Source: Auanema rhodensis (taxonomy: Eukaryota > Nematoda > Chromadorea > Rhabditida > Rhabditidae). From it: a DNA stretch of 64,000 bases. The notes under the pieces are model-generated. The model made no database searches. It had not been told where the DNA came from and saw only the letters and a program-made list of their open reading frames with translations. Positions 56,628-64,000 of this stretch are shown piece by piece; within the stretch, counting starts at the first letter, position 1; each line of letters starts with the position of its first letter. The DNA lies in contig OZ059896.1 of the NCBI GenBank assembly GCA_964057225.1, positions 6,944,001 through 7,008,000 on the forward strand, in the 5' to 3' direction. A program made the translations under genes and the position numbers.

Positions 56628-57008
56628 TTTCTGTATTGCCAATATTAATTGTTTCTTGTTCTGCCTTGTCATATAATAATTGCTTAGTAATAGTAATAAA
56701 TTCTACGATTTAAAATTTTTAGAAATAGTAAGACAAATTATTTATAATCAGATCAATTAGTACTTGTCAGATCATACGCGTATTCGATCTTAAATTGGTA
56801 CAATACAATGTTACTTCACAAAAAAAAACGAAAATAAGCTCTGCTCATGAAACAGGAAATTGTTCGAGAATTTTAAAATACTGAGTAATAGTAATGATAA
56901 TGGCACAATGGCCGTCAGATGTACCTTGTATAAGTTTAATTTGAGAATAACATTTCCTGTCATTAAAACATACTACATATATATCGTGTTTAAGTAAATA
57001 ATTTGTTA
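56628..57008. other. convergent 3' flanks
   Basis: 381 AT-rich bases between the stops of the unknown plus gene and the BCL9-like gene. It must contain both 3' UTRs. Nothing else was seen. Confidence 0.4.
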
Positions 57009-58037
57009 CTAACATGAAGGTTGTTGACAAGACTGTGGCTGATTCAATCCCATTGGAGGCATATTAGAACAAGCTGAATAAGGTGGTGCGAAACCAGGTA
57101 GAGCATTTGGATCAGTCATAAGGGAAGGATAATTGCCCCGATCCATATCCGCTTTCCCTTGGCTAACAACTAACATCCCTAAAACGACATTTTATGATAA
57201 AGATATATTTGTGATATTGTACCTCCTGGTGGCCCATCTTGTCCCATTGGTGGTTTAGGAAGTGGACTTTGTGCATAAGGGGAATTTAGAGACTGTAAAA
57301 ATAAAATAATATAAGAATTCATAAAAGTCTAACCTTATCAGCAGGTGGTGCTGAGTTTGGAGCACCTATCACTCCAGAAGGAGGACCATTCAAATAAGGA
57401 ACAGGGCCACTCAAGGCACTTTGTAGAGGTGGGTGCATTCCTGGTATATAGCCTGGGGGTAACTGAGAGGGAGGAAAAGCTCCAGTTGGAAAAGGTACAG
57501 AAGGAGATCGACCGGGTGGCGGAATAATTCCTGAACAATTGAAATAGGTTATAATGTTATATGCTAACTTACCACGAGCATGAGGGGGTAAATACATAGG
57601 GTGACCAGGATGCATCATAGGCATAGGCCTATAACCAGGCATTCCTGGATGAGGAAAAGCTCCAGGAGATGGTGCAACTCCGGGAAGCCGAGGCATAGGT
57701 CCTGGATGAGGTCCAATAATAGGGCTATATGCAGGAGAGAAAGCAGCGGGATGGGGCCCGAATCCTAAAACTAAAATATGCATATATGTATTATGAATAA
57801 AGAGTACGAACCATTAGGAGGATAACCTCCAGGATATGCAGGAGAAGTCATTGGAATGAAAGGCGATGGAGAAGACATAGAATGCATACGCTGCCTCTCA
57901 ATCATCTTCAAAAAATACAGTATTTTAGTTGTTCGAAACGTTTTACCTGTTGATGATACATGGCAACTTGATGCTGATGTTGCATATGCTGAGCTTGCAT
58001 GTGCTGTTGATGTTGCTGCTGCTGTTGATGCTGTTGC

Positions 58038-58071
<34 letters not shown>

Positions 58072-59101
58072 GCTGTTGCTGTTGTTGTTGCTGCTGCTGC
58101 TGTTGCTGCATTGCTCGATTCTTCTGTTCAATAACGTCTTTCTCAGCTTTAACAAGGCGTTCATCCCTGAAGTTTAAGATTATTTAGATAGTTGTATAAA
58201 ACCACAAACTTTTTAGCATCGCTTATAGCATCAGATATACCATTAGCACTATTGAAAGCTGATGAATTAGTCATAAGCTCCATTCTTCGTAAAGGATTTT
58301 CATCTTCAGTTTTGTTATGATCGCTTTGACCTGATGAAGTACTTTCGGTATCATCTTGACCATCATTACTGGTTTCGTTTGGTAAAAAGCGTTTTACAGA
58401 TGGTTCCTCCGCATCATCCTTAAAAAGGGCCAGATAAAAATATTTTGAACTATAAGAATCTCACGTTTAGTTTTCTTTTAGCCCTCAACCTTTCTCCTTC
58501 GGTTTCCCTTCCAAAATCATCTACATTGTTATTAACTATAGCATTATTATCATCGTTCTTATTACTGTTATTAGATGTTTCGAGTTGTTGTATTCTTTCT
58601 TGGTTCCTAAAAAAACATATTTCATAAACGAGGGAATTAAAAACAAAATAAGAAAAAGAAGAAGGGAGATTCCTACCTATAATACCACTGTACAATACTA
58701 TCGAATTTTTCTAACTCATAATCCTCAGCAGCTTTATTGGCAAGCTCAGATCTGAATTAACATATCATTGGTCAGAAAAATGAAAAAGTTGAAACTTACG
58801 TAAAATATATCACACTTTGCCCTGTGGGTTCGGGATAGTGAGGTTCTTGATAAGGAGGGACAGAGTTAGCAACAGCAGGTGAAGACGTATTAGAAGAGCC
58901 CTCATTACACTAACAATCAATTGGAGTAATATGAATAAAGAAATTAAAAATTCCTACCTTTGCTGTTGTTAACGCGAAAGCTTCTGTAGTCGGCGCATTA
59001 TTGGGCGAAGGCACCGAAGTAGATGCTTGATAATTACATCGCTGAGGAGCAGAAGAATCGCAAGACGATGGATTGGTACTAGAAGGAGAAGAACTCAACA
59101 T
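57009..59101 (-). CDS. BCL9/Legless-like protein with HD1 helix and polyglutamine (540 aa)
   Basis: Eleven exons (first 58958-59101, last 57009-57178) close in frame at 540 residues. Residues about 82-110 read IYFTSELANKAAEDYELEKF and then DSIVQWYY. This closely matches the BCL9/Legless homology domain 1 (pattern F-S/T-x-E-M/L-A-N-K-A-A-E ... I-V). In flies and vertebrates HD1 binds the PHD finger of Pygopus, and HD2 binds beta-catenin. After it come Asn/Asp-rich and acidic linkers with a basic RLRAKRKLN, then a long Gln tract, then Pro/Gly/Met-rich exons (FPHPGMPGYRPMPMMHPG, PPPGRSPSVPF) as in BCL9 C-termini. I could not see HD2. It is probably a nuclear Wnt co-activator; function is inferred from HD1 and composition. 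A non-coding 5' exon may lie at about 59257-59330. Confidence 0.75.
57975..58110 (-). repeat. CAG/CAA (polyglutamine) repeat in the BCL9-like gene
   Basis: A long run of CAG and CAA codons encodes about 27 uninterrupted Gln after KNRAM. His- and Met-interrupted Gln follow (HQQQQQHQQHMQAQHMQ). CAA interruptions are frequent, which should stabilise the tract. Confidence 0.9.
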
Positions 59102-59863
59102 GTCCACATCTTAAAATTAAATTATGAGAAAAAGAAATTGAAAAATGTTCACAAAATAACAAGAGGAGAAGCACATTATCCACAATATTGTTACAATAAT
59201 ATTTTAAGACGTGTGGTAAAAGATATAAAATTTCAAAAAATCAACGCATTCCTTACTGAGCTTGAAGTAGCAGCACAGGTCATGCACAACTGGCTAGTGC
59301 CGCCGACCCATTGGCAATCTGCCATGCGCCCTAGAAAGAAGGGCAGGGATAGAGAGTAGAGGGATTAATAGATGACGAGAACATATTTGGTAAAGTGAAA
59401 ACCAATGCAAATAAGCTCAGATTACAGGTCAGAATATAGCGCATATCTTTGCAAAAATAAAAATATTGTTAAAAGAATCACTAATTTCCGTTTAATATAA
59501 CCTAAGGCTCAAGTTTGCTAAAAGGCGCGGACTATGTATATATTACAACATTGCCAAATGACGTAGTTTACAAATAAATTAAGTATTGAGTTTAATGAAT
59601 GTGGGATAAGCTATATCATTTGGATTACGCAGGTCAGATGATAAAAATGAGAGTTGAAATTGAATGGCATTGAAAGCGAGAGTCTAGTGAATAACATTGA
59701 AGTAGGAAGGCATCAGTTCAGACAACTGTCAAGTGTCCTTGTAGAGAATGCAGGTGAAACGATAAGACAAAGGAATTACGGTATAGCTTCGTTTAAAACT
59801 TCATCACTAAAAATCAGATAAATATCGTTTCAACGAGATAAATTATTTAAAATTACCTAAAAT
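59102..59863. other. promoter side of the BCL9-like gene
   Basis: About 760 bases with a less AT-rich island at 59250-59350. On the minus strand a CTTTCTAG acceptor-like site (59331 onward) and a GTAAGG donor (ending at 59256) bracket 74 bases. This is a plausible 5' UTR exon; its own ATG frame does not join the coding exon in phase. Confidence 0.4.
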
Positions 59864-61628
59864 TTAAAAATATTTATTTCTTTCTGTAAATAACTTATCA
59901 GCAACCTTACATAATAACCTATCTTGCAATAATTTGCCTACTAATTGCACACCAATAGGAAGTCCTTTTTGACATTTACCAATCGGGATAGACATAGCAG
60001 GAAGACCCAAAATAAAACAAATATAGTTTTTTTTAAACTTTGTTGGAACCAACCCGCTAAATTAACCGGTTGTGTATAATAATCATCTTTATCTTCTCTT
60101 GCAAACTTGGAATTAACTTGCTCTGAATGTAGAGGAGCAGCACCAGTAGCGGTAGGTGTTAAAATAAAATCAACTTCTTCGAAGGCTTTATGAAACTCTT
60201 GAGAAATCAGCCTCCGTACCTTCTTGGCATGTTCAACATATGTTTTCTTATTTCTATTTTTAAATATTAAAAAAGGATAAATATGAATCTCACTCTTTCA
60301 TTAGGAAAAAATTTCCAACCATTATTCTTTTTCGCACAGTCTCATTAAGAGATTCACTTCGTGATCGAGCATACAAATCAACAGTGGAGTTTTCAATATT
60401 AGCACGATGTCCATATGCAACACCATCATACCTTCAAAAACATTTTTGAAAAATATTTTCCTTTTGCGATACCTAGCCATATTTGAAGCAATATCAGCTG
60501 CAGACAGTACTTGATAGCAATCCAATGAATATTCAGTAGAGGGTAAAGAAATCTCAACAATATCAGCACCAAGATCACTGAACAGTAAAGCAGTTTTATT
60601 CCAAACAGACCACGCATCTTCCGTAAGAAATTCATTGTTGTATTCCTAGAAGAAATAGAATGAATTGTAATTTTAATATTATTAAAGTAACCTTGGGGAT
60701 ACCAATTTTAAGACCTTTCAAGCTCCATCTTTCATTTCCCTCATTTAGCTCAACTGAAGTAGGATCATTTGTATCAATGCCGTGAATCATATCTGCAACG
60801 ACAGAAAAAATGCATGTGAAAAGAATATTAGGAATACTAAGATATAATAAGCATTCTTTAGCGGAGGTTGAGAATATAGATGGCGAATCCAACGAATTAA
60901 CCTTAAATAAAAAAATTAGAAATTAAGTTGAAACATCATTAACTAAAGGTATCAGTCCATATCTTGATAGAACTCCATAAGTTGGCTTAAATCCAAAAAT
61001 TCCATTGAGAGCAGCAGGATTACGAGTTGAACCACCGGTATCAGTGCCCATAGCCCTAATTTCATTACATTTTCAGATAAGCATTACATGTACCCACATT
61101 GAAGCTATTCCTAGTTGTACGGCCACTGCGGGTCCTCCAGATGATCCTCCAGGTATGAACCAATCATCTTCAACATTTGTGGAAAGTCCACTTTTGACAG
61201 GACCGAAATATCCTAGAGCACTTGAAGTACCCATGCTGAATTCATCTAAATTTCCTTTCCCAATTATACAGCCACCTACGAATGAGTATTGGTATTATGA
61301 ATATTAACGAAACATAAATTAATTTACCATTAGCTATTAGTCGAGTAACCACTGTTGCTGTGTATGTCGGAATATATGTTTCCAGCATTTTCGACGCGCA
61401 TGTTGTCTTTATATTTTCAACACTATAAATATTTAAAATTATAAATAGCTTATAAAATCAATTCAAGCCTTACGTAAAGCAATCTTTAATAACAACAGGA
61501 AACGGTTCAAGTCCAAGACTGAGAGCTTTTGATGCTTGTTGCCTTGCAAGTTCAAAAGTTTCAGTAATTAACGCACCATGTTTTCGAAATTTTATGGCAT
61601 TAGCTATGGCTCTTTCGATGCTAATCAT
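59864..61628 (-). CDS. qrsl1: glutamyl-tRNA(Gln) amidotransferase subunit A, mitochondrial (452 aa)
   Basis: Ten exons give 452 residues of the amidase-signature subunit of GatCAB. The complex converts Glu-tRNA(Gln) to Gln-tRNA(Gln) in mitochondria; this subunit frees ammonia from glutamine. The catalytic triad is visible: the Lys in PVVIKDCF, the cis-Ser in [12 protein letters not shown], and the nucleophile Ser region [13 protein letters not shown]. Other matches are [29 protein letters not shown] and [18 protein letters not shown]. Between VNLA and LPAMS the 47-base intron (60007-60053) ends in GG, not AG. Using it restores frame; retaining it shifts frame. No clear mitochondrial presequence is seen before [14 protein letters not shown], so a 5' exon may be missing. 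Confidence 0.92.
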
Positions 61629-62134
61629 TTCTATAAAGCAACATTAAAAAGTTAAATGTATTTTAAACTTACTTTGATATTACATTACTGAATTAAAATA
61701 GTAATAAAATATTTGAATGTTTAGTATATTAGAGGCTAAAATTGCTCTACTGCTAAAAATACAAAATTTGGCTTTCGTCCAAAAAATCTTAAATACAGTA
61801 ATCCAGCTCGATTCCCTTTTTGTTCCTGTGCTCTCCTCTTTCCATACGCTCTTTTTGCTACACCTCATTGCCACGCATTAGTTTCTTTTAAGCATTTATA
61901 TATTAAATAAACTATGATAAAATGAATTTTTGCTTTTTTATTAAGTTCAAAAAAATGTTCATCGCACTCAGTTATGTCAAAATACTTAATTTTGTATCCT
62001 TAATCGCTCAGCACGATTGTTTTAGGTTCCATAATTAATGAAGCATTGAGTTCTTGAATTCACGGACAATATACTCGTTAAAGGTTTATTTTTTAATTTA
62101 AAACAAGTATAAATACATATCTTAAGCTTTCAAA
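61629..62134. other. divergent promoter region, GatA/TM9SF3
   Basis: 506 bases between two head-to-head genes. A 64-codon minus frame at 61680-61874 has no support. A short upstream exon for GatA could lie here but was not identified. Confidence 0.4.
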
Positions 62135-64000
62135 ATGAGGTTTTTACTGACTCTGTTGGTCTTGTCCTCATTTGTCTCTGCTGATGAACATGATCACATG
62201 TACGAAAATGACGAAGAAGTGGTATTATGGATGAATACTGTTTGTTTTTATCTGTTTTGTTTATTATCCTGGTAATTTGTTTAGGTTGGTCCTTATAGTA
62301 ATAGACAAGAAACTTACACATATTTTTCTTTACCCTTCTGTCGTGGTCCTAAAACTTCAATTGGGCATTATCATGAAACCATGGGAGAATCATTGTTAGG
62401 AGTTGAACTAGATTTCTCTGGTCTGGATATTAAATTCAGAAGTATCTTTAAGGAAAAAAATGTAGTTAATTAACACATTATATTACAGCCAGCCAAAAGA
62501 AGACAATTTATTGCACATATAAACTTACCTTGGAGGATTATAAAACTTTTGTTTATGCCATTAAAAACAGCTATTACTATCAAATGTATTTAGATGATAT
62601 GCCAATCTGGGGTTTGTTTTTTTGCCTTGAATGCACTATATAGTTTAATGATTTAGGCATGATCGGAGAGGTAGATAATTCTGTCAAGCCTCCTGCTTAC
62701 AAACTTTATACTCATAAAAAACTCGATGTTGGATTTAATCAGAAGCAAGTAGTCGATGTTAATCTCACCTCTGATGGTCGTGTTGAAATTCATCCTGATG
62801 TTGAGCTAGAGTTCAGTTATGAGGTTTGCTTCATTATTGAATATTCCCATTTGAATATAAACTTCTAGGTTACTTGGAAATCGAGTTCTATTCAGTTTGC
62901 TGACCGTTTTGACAAATATTTGGATCCCAGCTTTTTCCAACACAGAGTAAGTTATATTTGTATTATGCTTTGTTAATTTCTTTTTTGTAGATTCATTGGT
63001 TCTCCATTTTTAATAGTTTCATGATGGTAGTTTTCCTCGTTGGTCTTGTATGGATGATTCTAGTTCGCACATTGAGAAAGGATTATGCTCGTTATCAAAG
63101 AGAGGACAGCCTGGAAGAACTAGTTTGTGTACCGGTAGTAGTTATTTTAGTATGATTTTTTGTAGGATGCCGATCTCGGAGATGAGTATGGTTGGAAACA
63201 AGTACATGGAGATGTGTTCCGTGCTCCTTCTATGCCTTTGCTTTTCGCTTCATGCATTGGGGCTGGATATCATGTTTTTACAGTATCATCCATTACAGTT
63301 TTACTTGCCATTGTTGGAGAATTCTACACAGAGTGAGAACTATATTCATTTTCTAAAAACATAATTTTGTAGACGTGGCTCCCTTCTCTCAGCCGCTATA
63401 TTTGTTTATGCGGCTAGTTCCCCTGTGAATGGTTATGCTGGAGGCTCTATGTATGCTCGTTTTGGGGGAAGACATTGGATTCGCCAGATGTTACTAGGAG
63501 CCTTCTTACTTCCAAGTCTTGTAAGTGACAAATAGTCTTTAAATTGATTAACATCTAATTTATAGGTATGTGGAGTTGCCTTTTTAATTAACTTTATTGC
63601 TATTTATTATCACGCTTCACGCGCTATTCCATTCACGACTATGGTCTGTTTATCTTGTTCCAAAACCTTATAAATGTTTAATTTATTCAGTTGGCCGTCA
63701 CGGCAATTTGTTTATTCGTAATTCTGCCATTAACTCTTGTCGGAACTGTCCTGGGAAGAAATATGTCCGGACAAGGAGATTATCCCTGCCGGTATATCAG
63801 TTATACGTGGATAAAATTGAATTATTTTTTTAGTGTAAACGCAGTTCCTCGTCCAATTCCTGACAAAAAATGGTTTGTTCAACCATGGCTTATCACTTTA
63901 ATGGGAGGAGTTTTACCATTTGGTAGTATTTTCATCGAAATGTAAGATTATAATTACATTATAATTTATTCATTATGTAAAAAATTAAACTTGCAGGTAC
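62135..64000 (+). CDS. tm9sf3: transmembrane 9 superfamily protein, TM9SF3 type (5' part)
   Basis: Twelve exons are visible and the gene runs off the window end: the last four bases are the start of exon 12. A signal peptide ([16 protein letters not shown]) is followed by the lumenal domain with [29 protein letters not shown] and [12 protein letters not shown]. Then the first transmembrane segment ([19 protein letters not shown]), a cytosolic loop ([20 protein letters not shown]), [13 protein letters not shown] and further membrane spans ([49 protein letters not shown]). Nonaspanins act in the Golgi/endosome system in protein sorting. The final C-terminal spans and export motif are outside the window. 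Introns are 40-47 bases. Confidence 0.95.

Noticed and set aside
57856-58177. Plus-strand polyleucine and polyvaline frames
   Set aside because: Antisense of the CAG/CAA tract; no exon structure.

Overview
This window is nuclear DNA of a nematode, most likely a rhabditid-type chromadorean. It is AT-rich and its genes are cut by very short introns, mostly 40 to 50 bases, with GT donors and TTTCAG-like acceptors. Nearly every gene reads as an ortholog of a Caenorhabditis elegans gene. Several belong to nematode-typical families (SXP/RAL-2, the MLT-10-like moulting proteins, the MEC-17 type of tubulin acetyltransferase). I rebuilt spliced frames by hand; most close exactly in frame and give proteins of family-typical length.

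Layout. 1-7.4 kb: two tandem minus-strand genes for secreted glycine/glutamine/asparagine repeat proteins with a curli-like look. 8.1-9.9 kb: a small unknown basic protein facing a 5'-truncated mec-17 tubulin acetyltransferase. 10.4-13.8 kb: ARF1 GTPase and the stomatin/SCP2 protein UNC-24. 15.7-21.8 kb: an SXP/RAL-2 secreted protein, a CYP4-like cytochrome P450 and a secreted class 2 lipase. 21.8-26.7 kb: gene-poor DNA with a 1.8-kb inverted-repeat element and a Tc1/mariner-type MITE. 26.7-31.1 kb: a 16-exon MLT-10-like protein. 31.1-35.4 kb: a gene desert with purine/pyrimidine tracts. 35.4-37.6 kb: GDP-mannose 4,6-dehydratase.

39.7-51.2 kb is a dense same-strand cluster, in transcription order CNOT11, TFIIH p52 (GTF2H4), DENND4 and TSEN54. 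The first two are only 117 bases apart, so an operon is possible. CNOT11 is divergent from a DHRS4-type reductase. 55.3-59.1 kb holds a 53-residue microprotein, an unrecognised 235-residue protein, and a 540-residue polyglutamine/proline-rich protein carrying what looks like the BCL9/Legless HD1 (Pygopus-binding) helix. 59.9-61.6 kb is the mitochondrial amidotransferase subunit GatA/QRSL1, whose last intron has a GG instead of an AG acceptor. From 62.1 kb the window ends inside a TM9SF3-type nonaspanin.

Most genes are housekeeping: vesicle traffic (ARF, DENND4, TM9SF3), mRNA decay and transcription (CNOT11, TFIIH), tRNA processing and charging (TSEN54, GatA). The remainder are cuticle or secreted products. 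The strongest candidates for novelty are the tandem amyloid-like repeat proteins, the BCL9-like protein, the noncanonical GatA splice site, the truncated mec-17 and the two repeat elements.
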